Shown piece by piece: positions 1-10,453 of a stretch of DNA of 64,000 nt. A model generated the notes under the pieces. The model saw only the letters and a list, made by a program, of their open reading frames with translations, did no database searches and was not told the DNA's origin. Numbering within the stretch: position 1 is the first letter of the stretch; the number at the start of each line of letters is the position of its first letter. Position numbers and translations under genes: made by a program. Source of the DNA: Monocercomonoides exilis (taxonomy: Eukaryota; Preaxostyla; Oxymonadida; Polymastigidae); assembly GCA_001643675.2 (NCBI GenBank), contig LSRY02000014.1:498501-562500 (forward strand). Reading direction: 5' to 3'.

Positions 1-408
1 GGGCAGAGAGGAAGAGGGGGCAGTGGTGGTGGTGGTGGTTGTTGGTGAGGGAAGGTGGGTGGATGGTGCAAGTGGAGGAACAGATGGCTGCAGCGGAGTG
101 GTGTTGGGCAGTGAGGAGTGGACAACCAGCGAGAGGGATGATGTTGAGATGGGTCACACACAAGGAGGTGTTGATAACATTTAGAGTTGTTTGAGCCCCA
201 CAGATGTGATTGCCAGGTGCATAATTAGCATGCACCATTTCGATTTCAATTTTTTCTTTATCCTTTTCATTTCCATTTGAAGCACTAAATATGCTTTTTG
301 TATCTCCTCATCACAAATTTGTTGAATTTGCCTTTCTTCAATGACTCTGCCATTGCAGCTGTAAACAACAAGCAATAACAATGAAATAAAATCGAATGCA
401 ACTTCCAT
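1..408 (-). CDS. Possible secreted protein, 5' portion; runs off left edge
   Basis: An ATG at 408 opens with a signal-peptide-like stretch (MEVAFDFISLLLLVVYSCNG), and that frame stops at 181. A second minus-strand frame is open from about 291 to the window edge. It is rich in Cys, Thr and Asn and reads GNHICGAQTTLNVINTSLC in its first part. The two frames could be joined by a small intron (a TTTAG acceptor lies just before 291) or by a frameshift; the splice cannot be fixed from this much sequence. I do not recognise the family. The leader suggests secretion or membrane insertion, but this is inference from about 20 hydrophobic residues. Confidence 0.3.
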
Positions 409-991
409 GATGGAATGAATTCTTGCAATAAATGCAGAAGATACTCAAGAGCAAAAATAAAATTTCTTTGCTAACCATATTATGTTAATAATTCGTCATA
501 TTATTTCTAATTTGGATTCCTTTGAAAATTCAAGCAAACAAATAAGAAATATGAAATATGTGATAATTTTATGTTCAATTTCAGAATTAATTGAGTATTG
601 CATTGTATTTTTCATTTTTTTTACAAGTATTTTTTAAAAAACAACATTCCAAACAAATTCATATACAAAAAGATTATCCGTTTCAATAAGCGGATAAAGT
701 TAAACCTAATAAAAAACTGTGTACCTTCGAAACTTGCAAGCATCATTTATAACATCTATTGGGCTAGATGAATAGAAATATAAGAAGACAAAGTGTACAA
801 ATCATTCAGCTGAATAAAAAAAATTTGAAGTGTAAAAACATATGCAAATCTACTCAAAACAATTGAAATAAAAACAATACAATAATTAGTCATCAAAACG
901 AGGCGCAGAAAAAAAAACATATCATGAAAGATCTGAGAAAACTGAAATAAACACAAGTTGATTGCTTTCTCTATGTGTTCCACTCAAAACT
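409..991. other. Intergenic, AT-rich
   Basis: This gap separates two minus-strand genes: upstream of the ATG at 408 and downstream of the stop at 992-994. It is AT-rich with A and T runs. The only open frame (756-983, minus) is hydrophobic and has no supporting start context or splice signals. I see no RNA gene or repeat. Confidence 0.5.
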
Positions 992-3900
992 TCAATGAAC
1001 AGGAAATGAAGTTATCTCAGCAGGCGAGGTGTTCGAGACAGCCAAAGGAAGCTGCGCGGAAGAAGGGGCAGAAGCGAAAGCAGCAGCATTTTTAGAAGCA
1101 TTTGACATGTTTGTGGTGGAAGAGGAGGAGAATGTGTGGAGTGTTCTGGGTGAGTCAGGCGAGGCAGAAGAAGCCAGGCGCCCAGCAGACAATGAAGATG
1201 AATAGGTGCCAAGGGCGTCGGTGGCACTCAACTGCCGCTGATGCAGACGCTGCTGCGGAAACTGCCCAGAAAGTCTGAAATGGAGTGGAAAACAAAGGAA
1301 TATATATACATACGTCAATGCACAAATATTTCAAATAAACAAATAAAAAAAAATAGACAGAAAAAAAAAAAACATTAAAAAATTTTGAACATTTCAAAAA
1401 AAGTTAATTATCGCACACCTTCTTGCAATCATTCCTCGCTGTTGGACCTTCGGGCGAACAAAACTGAAAGGAGAAGGCAGAAGACTCGATTGCGGCTGAA
1501 CAGGAGACTCTTCTCTCTTATCAAACTGAAACACTTCTTTTTCTGCTTTCTTTTTGATGTTGCTATTCATTTCATTGGAGACTGTTTTTTTTCCTTTGTT
1601 TTTATTATCATTGCTCTGCTCAGCTGAATATTCAGATGGCAATTTGGAGTTAGACTCAGTCATTCCATTCTCATTGTGATTTTCATTCATTTGTCGTGCA
1701 TTATTAGCTCCTCTTTCAGCTCTATTATTTTTTAACCTGTTTTCCTCTTTGTCTTCATCCTCACTCCCATCTTCCTCACTTTCACTTTCTGCCACAGATG
1801 TTTCAGTTCCACTGATGTCTTCCTCTTCTTCTGCATCAAACAAACTCAGTAGACTTCCATCATTCTCATCTCCTCCTCCTCCTCCTCCTTCATTGTCATT
1901 GTCATCATCATCATCATAATCAGAAATATCTGTTCCACTGTCCAATTGAAACACAACAGCTCCTCTATGTTTTCTCAAAGTAATACTACGTTGTTTGTCT
2001 TCTGATTGCATCCGCTCTTCCTTTTGCAATTTTTCTTCCTCTTCTCTTTCTCTCTTCTCTCTCTTCTCTCTCTTCCTTTTCATCTTTTCAAAGCGTCTCT
2101 CAATGAAAATCCTTCTTTTCCTCCTTCTTTCTCTTCTTTCTTCAGTCGTGTACTGCGAAAGAAGGCTGACAAACTTCGTTTTGCTCCCTCCACGTGTCAG
2201 AGGAGAAGAACACATTGAAGACAACGATGCTGCTGAAGCAGAACCAGACGAACCAGAAGCAGTTGAAGAAGAAGAAAGAGAAGAAAGAGAAGAAGAAGAA
2301 AGAGAAGAAGAAGAAAGAGAAGAAAGAGAAGAAGAAGAAGAAGAATTAGCATTAATATTATTATTATTATTCTCTGCATAAGAGCCAGTGAGAGAAGGGG
2401 TTGCCTTCACAGTGATGCTGAAGGAGAGTGCTTCGTTGAGTCTGCTGATGAGTGTGAGGAGATTCCGAATGAGAGCTGTCTGCGTCTGTGCAGATGCGCC
2501 TGTGTGTGTGGTGGAGGAGGAAGAGGAAGAAGAGGAAGAAGAGGAAGAAGAGGAAGAAGAGGAACGAGAGATGGAACGAGGAGAAATGGCTAAGGAAGAT
2601 TCAGAATTGATTGAGGAGGATGAAGAAGAAGAGGATGATGAAGGAATGAGTGTGTATGTGGGTGAAGCAGGGAAGAGTGGGTCAGCATCAGCCGGTGGCA
2701 GAAGAATGTGCACAAAAGAGTCTTCGTCTGTCTCCTGAGGGGAGGCTGGCTCTGATGGAAGGCTGATGTCGAGATAGGCAGCCATTGAAACAAGACTCGG
2801 GTCATTCAGAACTTCAGATGATGAAGACTTAAAAGAAGAAGAGGAGGAGGAGGATGAAGTGGAAGAAGAAAATGTTGACTGTGAAGAGGTGTTGGATGTG
2901 GATTGAGAAGATATATTTGAATTTGAAGCGGATTGATTCAGATGAGAGGGAGAAGAGGAAGAAGAAGAAGATGCTGATGCATCTGAAACAGAAGAAGAAG
3001 AAGAAGAGGGGGAGAAAGAAGCTGATGTTGATTGTGTTTGTGAATGCTCGCCAGAATGAAGTGACCGAGGCGAGTGAATCATTTGAGCAGATGGCAGACA
3101 GCCAGTTGATGAAGAAGAGGAAGAGGAAGAGGAAGATGATGATGAAATAGAAGAAGAAGAACGACTCAGAGGCGACGGAGGAGATTGTGATTGTGAAGGA
3201 GCAGGTTTTGTGGTGAGCTGCTTCAGAATGTCGTATTCTGCTATTCTGATATGAACATGGCGAACAAAAGAAAGCAGCTGATCATCAGGTTTCTGCGTGC
3301 CAAAGAGAGAGTTAAACAGAGAATAGGAACCAGAAGAGGAAGAGGAAGAGGAGGAGGAGGAAGAAGAAGAGAATGAGGAAGATGATGATGGTGCTATTAA
3401 AGAAGTAGATCTGGATGATATTGTCTGATTAGAAGAAGAAGAAGAAGAAGAGAAGGAAGAAGAGGCGAATGTGTTGGAAGCAGCACGACTGCCAACGGAA
3501 AGAGTTCTTTGATTTGTCTGTGGAGGCTGAGAAGGCTGCTGTTGGGGCGATTGAGGAGGAGAAGGGGTGGAATGAGAAGAGAAAGGAGAGAACTGCTGGT
3601 TGGGCGAGGAGGTTGATGAAGTGGGAGAGGAAGGAGAAACCGAAGAGGTTGAAGAAGAAGAAGATGAGGAGGATGATGTGAATGAAGGAGAATTTGGTGT
3701 TTGTGTGGATGAGACAGAAGAAGAAGAAGGTGATGATGACGATGACAGCTGTTGATGTGAAGAGATTGAATGAAGTGCAGGAAAGTTTGAGGATGATTGC
3801 TGGTTAGAAGGAGGAGGAGAAGATGAAGAAGACGAATGGGTTGATACAGGAAGCTCACCGAAAGACAGCTGTGGATGAGAAGAAGAAGACGAAAAAGAAG

Positions 3901-4861
3901 GCGAAGGCGAAGGAGATGCAGAAGCAGAAATTGAAGAAGAGGAAGGGGTGAATGAGGAAGAAGAAGAGGAAGAATAAGAAGTGGTGATGGCTAGTTGAGG
4001 GTCAGATCCCTGCACAATCCTCAGAATAGGAAGCGGGAACAGCACTCTCAGCTGATCTTCGCTGAAGAAAGGGATGGGAGGGATAAGAAGAGAGATGGAT
4101 TCTGATGAACTCTTTGGAGATGAACTGGAAGAAGAAGAAGAAGAAGAAGAAGAAAGAGATGAGGAGGAAGAGGAAGAGGAGGAAGAGGAAGAGGAGGAAG
4201 AGGAAGAGGAGGAAGAGGAAGAAGAAGATAAAAGAGAATGAGAATGCTGAAGTGTGGTGTGTTGCATTGATGTGGGTGAATTAGTTCTGATTGGAGACAA
4301 ATGAGGTGAAGCAATTGAAGAAGAGGAAGAGGAAGAAGAAGAGGAAAAGGAAGAAGAAGAGGAAGAAGAAGATGATGCTAACATACTATTAACAGATGAT
4401 GTGACACTTGAAAGCTGCTGCATCGACGATGTTGAATACAACAGACTCCATTTTGGATCTTCTGAACGCTCATTCGCATCAGCCCTTTCTCCTCCTCCAC
4501 TTTCTCTTTCTCTTTCTCTATCCCTCTCTTTGTCTCTCTCTCTCTCTCTTTCTCTCTCTCTGTCTCTTCCCTCTCCTTCTCTTCGTTGAATGTGGTGGAA
4601 TGGATTGAAGGCGACGGGGAAGACAAGACGATGGGCAGTTGTTGGGTCTGTCAGATATTCGATGAGATCGATGCTGAGCTGAGGGAAGAGAGATTTGTTG
4701 GCATTTGGGCGAGAGAAAGAAGTGGAGATGGAGGAAGAAAGAGAGGAGGAAGAAGAGGAAGAAGAGGAAGAAGAGGAAGAAGATGATGACGCAGAGGGTG
4801 AATGAATGAAGGAGGAAGAGGATGACTCAGGGAGTGATGGTGGAGGCATTGGACGAGACAT
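992..4861 (-). CDS. Poly-serine low-complexity protein with basic and acidic C-terminal blocks; function unknown
   Basis: Two exons: 4861-1419 and 1274-992. The intron at 1275-1418 has donor GTGTGC, acceptor CAG and phase 2, and splicing gives 1,241 residues. Most of the protein is serine homopolymer broken by short ordered islands, for example SIDLIEYLTDPTTAHRLVF, SFVRHVHIRIAEYDILKQL and ALIRNLLTLISRLNEALSF, which read like helices or strands of one domain interrupted by inserts. An Arg/Glu block encoded by a TC-rich tract lies near residues 95-120. A basic stretch (RRERRRKRR) and then an Asp/Glu/Gly run follow near the C-terminus. The upstream frame hits TGA a few codons before the ATG, so this start is firm and the gene is separate from the kinase 156 bp upstream. 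I do not recognise the islands. Confidence 0.7.
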
Positions 4862-5017
4862 CTTTGGGGCAGAAGCAGCACTTCACACAGCATTAATGGT
4901 ATGTGAACATGAAATGAATAATGTTTTAAACAATTGAAGAAAACAACAAATAAATGAAATATTCAATAAATTGAATAAAATAAACAAATAAAATAATTTG
5001 AAGGGAAAAAGTGAAAA

Positions 5018-6962
5018 TTAAAAAGCAAACGGAGTAGTAGAAGAGCCTGTCCTCAGCTGTGTTGGAAACACTCCAATGTGCTCAGGAACAGGACATATCA
5101 CACGAGAAGGCGTAGGAGAAGACGAAGAAGACGAAGAAGAAGAAAAAGAAGAAGGCAGCAGTTCAGCAGGCGCTGGCTGTCTTGAAAGAGTATTCCAGTC
5201 GATTCCTCTGAAAAAAGGGTGGTTTTTTGCCTCGTGCATCGACAGGCGCTTTTTCGGGTCCAGAACAATCAGCTGCTTAATCAGCGAGATCATCTCAGCA
5301 GAGAAACAAGGCGTGCTGTTCTGCTTCTTTCTCTTTCGCTTTCTGTATGATGAGCTGCTTTTGTGGCTTTGTGCATTCACTCCATTGGTTTGTCCTTTGA
5401 TTGTGTTTGGATTTGTTGAAGATGAATTTGTTGTGTTCGTTGAAGTTTTACTATTTGAAGCAGTCTTGTTTTTTGAATTGTTATTTCTCTGCTTTTGAGA
5501 AGGTTCTGTTCCATCTTCTTCGCTGTCTTCAGGCAATCTATTCGGCTCATCTGCTGCTGATGATTTCTCATCAGTTCCTTCTTCATATTCTTCTTCTTCT
5601 TCTTCCTCCTCCTCCTCATCCCCTTCTTCATTGTCCTTATCATCAACATTACTATCAGCATCATCCTCATCTTTTCCGTCATTATCATCTTCCTCCTCCT
5701 CCTCTTCCTCCTCTTCGTCGTCATCATCTTCACTTTCATCTCCCTCCAAACTGTCCAGTTCATCTTCATCAGACGCCTCACCCCCCTTCCGCTGATTCCT
5801 CCTCTCCTCTCTCCTTCTCCTCCGCTTCTCTGCACTGTGCATCCCAGTGAACCTCACAACCCCCTTCTGAATGTTCTGAAACACAAGATATTCTGTCGAC
5901 CCTCCAAAGGGCGGCCTGCCACAGCACAAAAAGTACAGCACACAGCCAATGCCCCACACGTCGCTCTTCTCTTCGACTGCATCACCTCTCAGCATCTCAG
6001 GCGACACATAAAGCGGAGAGCCCACAAACGTCGGCAGCGGCCCAGCTGTGTGGCGCTCGTGCATGGCAGACGATGAATTGCCACTGCGAGCGACACCTGG
6101 ACTCGCCCCTGCACAACTTGCGTTGCTTGATGCGCCTGATGCAGAATCGAGCTCTTTTGCTGTTCCAAAGTCAGTTAAGCGCACATGTCCATCCATACTT
6201 ATGAGTATGTTCTCTGGTTTGATATCACGATGAACAATTCTGATAGAAAATCATAATTTGGTAAAAGAACATCAATCATTGGAAGGTAAATATTATATTT
6301 TAAGAATAGCTCTCACAAAGTATATAAACCTCATTTGATGCAAATAGTCAACAACATCAATTAACTCGGCTGACAAAAATTTAATTGCTTCAAATGAAAG
6401 TTGCTTCTTAAAAATATTTATAAAACATATTAAGATAATCCAAATAAACATAGAAAATCAATTAAAATTGCAAACTTTTGAAAACACAGAAAGATTATAC
6501 GACCCCAATTCATTTACAAAATCTTAGAAAAAGATATAAAACATTAACTGTTCATTTGAATAAAAAGAAAAAAACAAACAAAGACAATGTCCTGATTGGA
6601 ACGCTGCAAAAAATTTAATGATATTCGGATGGTCCAATTTCGCCATTATCTTTTTTTCGGAAAAAACTGCTTGTTCTTTTCCAAATTGTTTAATTCTGTG
6701 CTTATCCATTTCTTTAAGGGCATAACGTTGTCCAGTTTCTTTATAACGAACTCTATAAACCTGAATAAAAAGTTACACCAGAATTACAAGCCATTTAAAG
6801 AAAAAGAGAAAATTTAATATTCATTTATAAAATAAAACATACTGTTCCAAATGCACCTCGCCCAATTTCCACTTCTTCATCAAAATCTGCCCTGGTTATA
6901 ATCTTTTTATTTTCCCCTCGTTGCGTAGTTTGCTGCCTTCGGGTAGCTGAGGGGGCAGACAT
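5018..6962 (-). CDS. PDK1-like AGC serine/threonine kinase
   Basis: Five exons (6962-6843, 6760-6580, 6523-6489, 6406-6330, 6239-5018) keep phase and give 544 residues. The glycine loop GRGAFG is at 34-39, the ATP lysine at 56 (ALK), alpha-C Glu near 75, VHRDIKPEN at 140-148, TDFGTAK at 160-166 and YVSPEML around 215-221. The features EYLVFQNIQKG and HPFFRGIDWNTLSRQPAP match the PDK1 family (phosphoinositide-dependent kinase, which phosphorylates activation loops of other AGC kinases). The activation segment carries a Ser/Ala/Gly insert, with Thr near 208 in the PDK1 autophosphorylation position. A highly acidic insert of roughly 190 residues splits the C-lobe. No PH domain follows, so membrane recruitment by phosphoinositides is not evident. 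The 35-nt third exon is the least certain part; phases 1 and 0 on its two sides support it. Confidence 0.85.
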
Positions 6963-7174
6963 TGACAATGAAATCAAATGATCCAACCATAATAACTCCT
7001 TGAAAAAGTTTTGATCTTTGTTAACTTTTTAAAAAATTATTATCTCGTTTTATTAAAAAATAAATTACAATTCTTTCTTTATTGTGAAGTGTTTTAATGT
7101 AAAATGCAATTGATTAAAAAATTTGCAGCACAGACAAAAGCAAAAAAATATTTTTTGTTTAAAATTTTTAATAT

Positions 7175-8190
7175 TTAATTCTTTTTCTCATTTTTTGATG
7201 GAGCATTTGCTGCTGGTGCCTTTCCTTTAACAACTTTTGCTTCACTCTTTTTTGATTTTCCTTGTTCAGATTCTGATGAATGTTTTTGCTGTCTGTGTTG
7301 GTTCATTCCAGCCTCTGTTCCAAATGATTTTCCACATTCAGGGCATTTAACGCTTTTCTGATCCTCCTTCTTTTCTGGTTTCTTTTCTTCGCTTTTTGGT
7401 TTTTCTTCTTTTTGCTTTTTCTCGGCTGGCTTTTCCTTTGGTTTCTCTTCTTTCTTTTCTTTCTTTTCATTTTTGTTACCTTTTTCTTCTTTCTTTTTCT
7501 TTGGAGCTTCCAATTGAGCTAAGGATTTCTTTTCCTTTTTGGGGAATTGTGGTTTAATCGACAAACCTTTAGTTCCCTTTCCTTCATCTTCCTCATCACT
7601 TTCTTCTTCTTCATCTTCCTCCTCCTCTTCGTCTAAATCATCAGAATCGTCTTCGTCATCCAAATCAATATCTTCATCTTCATCATATTCCTCATCTTCT
7701 TCATCACTGTCACTGTCAAAATCTTCAAGCTTCAAACGCTTATTTCCTGGAAGCTTCATTTCATCTTCTGACATCTCTTCATCTTCATCGTCGTCATCAA
7801 GATTCATGCCGTCAAGTGGATCCGATGGCATATCTTCTTCAAATCCAGTCAAACAAATTCCGCATGATCCGGTAACCTGTGCCTTGATTTTCTCGTCTTG
7901 TTCAAAAATGAATTGAAGACGAACATTTGGTGCACCATCATGTGACAAATGACAGATTGGAAAATATGTATCATCGAGCAAAAACGAAAGTGTAGCCTTT
8001 CCATCCTTTGGATCCATCAAGCAAGCTCCTGTCACATGAATGAGACGATTTGTTGGCACAGTTTTTTCATACTTTTCACCAGCCTGAATATTCGCTCCAA
8101 ATACTGTAAACATAAATTAATATTAAAGATGTTAAAAAACAAAGTGAATGATCAATTGAGAATGACGAAAACATGTTGCATACTCGGCAT
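7175..8190 (-). CDS. Nucleoplasmin-like (HD2/FKBP-type NPL) acidic protein with C2H2 zinc finger
   Basis: Two exons: a 7-nt first exon (8190-8184, ATGCCGA) and 8103-7175. They are joined over an 80 bp intron with donor GTATGC and acceptor TTTACAG, giving a start MPIFGANIQAGEKYE. The product has 311 residues. The first ~100 residues look like a nucleoplasmin-like beta-sandwich (IHVTGACLMDP, ATLSFLLDD, VRLQFIFEQD). Long Asp/Glu runs follow, then a Lys/Glu-rich segment and one C2H2 finger (CPECGKSFGTEAGMNQHRQQKH). The order NPL, acidic tract, C2H2 is that of plant HD2-type histone-binding proteins. A role as nuclear histone chaperone or chromatin factor is inferred from the family; I see no proof of deacetylase activity. 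An in-frame ATG at 8113 lies inside the proposed intron and would give the poorer start MFTVFG. Confidence 0.75.
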
Positions 8191-8318
8191 ATTTATAAAA
8201 TATTTATTGTCAAAATTTGATCTTGTGCAAAAGGGGGATTTATGCATATAATAAAATTCCCACATAGTATTTTATCTATCGATCCAAAACTTTTCATTTC
8301 AATTTTTCATGTTGTTTA
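8191..8318. promoter_or_regulatory. Short shared upstream region of a divergent gene pair
   Basis: Only 128 bp separates the proposed ATG of the nucleoplasmin-like gene (minus) from that of the TFIIA subunit (plus), so both promoters and 5' UTRs must fit here. The stretch is AT-rich. I recognise no specific initiator or TATA motif. Confidence 0.3.
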
Positions 8319-9899
8319 ATGAGCAGAGAAAAACAGTCACTACTTAGAAAAGCAGCATCTGATTTATATTTTAACGTTGTCCAGGACGTGATAACTTACG
8401 CTTCCAGAGAATTTGACAAGCCAAATGAGGGGAAAAAATTTGCTACAGACTTAGCACAGAGATGGAAGCAAAAAATCATCGTCTCAGAGGCATTACTTGC
8501 TCCAAAGGATCGTTCAATGGAGCAGCCGCTTCTTCCATATATGAATATCGTAACAACACAACCAGAACCTCCAAGGCAAATGGGAGTTGCATTTATGCCC
8601 CACCAACCTCAACATCAATTTCCTATGCCTCAACAGCTTGCGTCAGCACCTCAGTTTTCACTTCCTTATCAAAGCACAGCAAATTCAAATCAACTTATAA
8701 ATCCAACACAAAGCTTTCCTCATCATCCTGGACCTCACCCACTTTCGCAAACGCAACAACACGAACAAATATCGATTCCTATTAATGCAAGAGGATATTC
8801 GCTTCCACAGGCGCAACTTCCATACATGCTGTCTCAGGGTAATCAACAAAACCAAAATGGAGATCGAACAATTCCTCAATTAGATGGGGATGGAATTGAC
8901 GATACTTCTCTTCAAGAAACATCTTCAAGCATTCAACAAGCAGAGATGCCCCAGCGAAGAACGCGCAGTGAATTGACAGCTCCGGTAGTTAATTCAACAT
9001 CAGTTTCAAAAGATCCAAACACATCATTACCAACCAACAATTCTCAAACAATACAGATAGGAAAGCATAAACTAACACAGAAAGAGTTGTTGCTTTTAGC
9101 AGCGAAATTGAAGGAGAAAAAGGAAGCTAAACAAAATTCATCGTCTGGAGCTTCAAATAAGGAAGCAGAAGATTATGAAGAGGAGGAAGAGGAAGAGGAA
9201 GAAGAGGAGGAGGAAGTTGAAACTTCTGGAAAGAATGAGCAAAGTCTATGGGCAGGAGAGAAGCGCCCGAAATTGTTAAATGAAGAAGGAATGATTTCCG
9301 CATTGGGAGGGCATATAAGTGGCGGAAAGATGAGGGAGGAGCTTCCGCCAGAATTATACAGGCAAATCACGCCAAATACTGAACGGCCAATTCCATTGAC
9401 CACTTCAAGTCTGCTGGATGGGAAAGGCAGAGGTTCGTTGCAGACATCTGCTTCTGCTTCTTCAGAGGAAAACAGCAGACTCACTTCATCTCGTCCGAAT
9501 CATTTGTCTTCCTCTGCACTGTCACACACTGCTGAAGCAGAGGATGCATCTTCAGCAGAATCATCTCACACACAACACTTGTCTTCATCTTTAGCTTCAT
9601 CATCATCATCATCTTCTTCTTCTTTACCTTCGCCTTCGCCTTCATCTTCTTCTGCGTCCTCTTCCTCCAGCCATCTTGAATCAGAAGGAGGTGAAGATGA
9701 TGACGTAGAGTCACTAAGTGATGATTCACAGCCAGAAGAGGAGCCGTTTGAAACGGAGAACATTGTTCTGTGTCAACTCGAGCGGAACAAGCGAAAGGGA
9801 GACAAACACACATATTATTTGAAGGATGGAATTATGCGATTGAATGGCTGCGACCACGTGTTCACAAAGTGTGTGGCGGAACTACTGTTTACGAAATGA
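8319..9899 (+). CDS. TOA1: Transcription initiation factor IIA large (alpha/beta) subunit
   Basis: A single open frame of 526 residues with no intron needed. The N-terminus (SDLYFNVVQDVITYASREF) matches the TFIIA alpha helical region that pairs with the small subunit. The C-terminus (FETENIVLCQLERNK, then YYLKDGIMRLNGCDHVF) matches the conserved TFIIA beta barrel that contacts TBP and DNA. Between them lie a Gln/Pro-rich spacer, a Glu run near residues 287-300, a serine-rich stretch and the acidic segment that precedes the beta region in the family. The expected role is to stabilise TBP on promoters with a small TFIIA subunit, which is not in this window. Human TFIIA alpha/beta is 376 residues, so this copy is long because of the low-complexity spacer. 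An AATAAA at about 9946 is a possible polyadenylation signal. Confidence 0.93.
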   Translation: MSREKQSLLRKAASDLYFNVVQDVITYASREFDKPNEGKKFATDLAQRWKQKIIVSEALLAPKDRSMEQPLLPYMNIVTTQPEPPRQMGVAFMPHQPQHQFPMPQQLASAPQFSLPYQSTANSNQLINPTQSFPHHPGPHPLSQTQQHEQISIPINARGYSLPQAQLPYMLSQGNQQNQNGDRTIPQLDGDGIDDTSLQETSSSIQQAEMPQRRTRSELTAPVVNSTSVSKDPNTSLPTNNSQTIQIGKHKLTQKELLLLAAKLKEKKEAKQNSSSGASNKEAEDYEEEEEEEEEEEEEVETSGKNEQSLWAGEKRPKLLNEEGMISALGGHISGGKMREELPPELYRQITPNTERPIPLTTSSLLDGKGRGSLQTSASASSEENSRLTSSRPNHLSSSALSHTAEAEDASSAESSHTQHLSSSLASSSSSSSSSLPSPSPSSSSASSSSSHLESEGGEDDDVESLSDDSQPEEEPFETENIVLCQLERNKRKGDKHTYYLKDGIMRLNGCDHVFTKCVAELLFTK

Positions 9900-10453
9900 G
9901 CAAAAGGAACAGGGATATTTGTGCGATGGTAGTATGATAAATATTAATAAACATATTTCACAAGATTAGATAACAATTTTTCTTATTCTTTCCGTTTTTT
10001 TTTTTATTTTTTTTGTTGGAATGCAGATATTTAGATAAGATATGATTTCTAATGATTTGACCAAATTTTCAGAATAGTAAAAATTTTATTTGTGAATTTA
10101 TTTTTTCCGTTTTCTTTTTATTCCATTACGTTCAATTTCATATTCTTGCTTTTTTATGGGAATTGTATCAAACATTGAAATTTACAATATTTGAATATGT
10201 TGTGCTTTTCTTCCAATTGCATCATTTTTAAATCAGGGAATGTTTATACTTCATTGTTTTAACATCTTTTCAACTAAAACGAATGCATTTGTTTAAAATT
10301 TGTAAACATATTGGTTTAATGTTTTTTTATAAAGAGAAAGCCTTTTACAATAAATAAAAGGAGTTTTGGTGTTTTTTGAAAAGAAAAAAACAGCATAAGA
10401 AAGAACATATGCGCAATTCAATGAAAATGAAATGTTAATGAAACAGCATAAAA
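9900..10453. other. Intergenic, convergent 3' ends
   Basis: AT-rich spacer between the 3' ends of the TFIIA gene (plus) and the coiled-coil gene (minus). It contains T runs near 10000 and AATAAA-type words usable on either strand. No open frame or structured RNA is supportable. Confidence 0.5.

Noticed and set aside
4401-4626. Plus-strand open frames over the TC-rich tract
   Set aside because: They are translations of a simple (TC)n repeat opposite the Arg/Glu block of the poly-serine gene.
4862-6239. Poly-serine protein and PDK1-like kinase as one spliced gene
   Set aside because: The kinase frame ends in TAA at 5018 after a natural C-terminus, and the poly-serine ATG is preceded by an in-frame TGA; no splice is needed.
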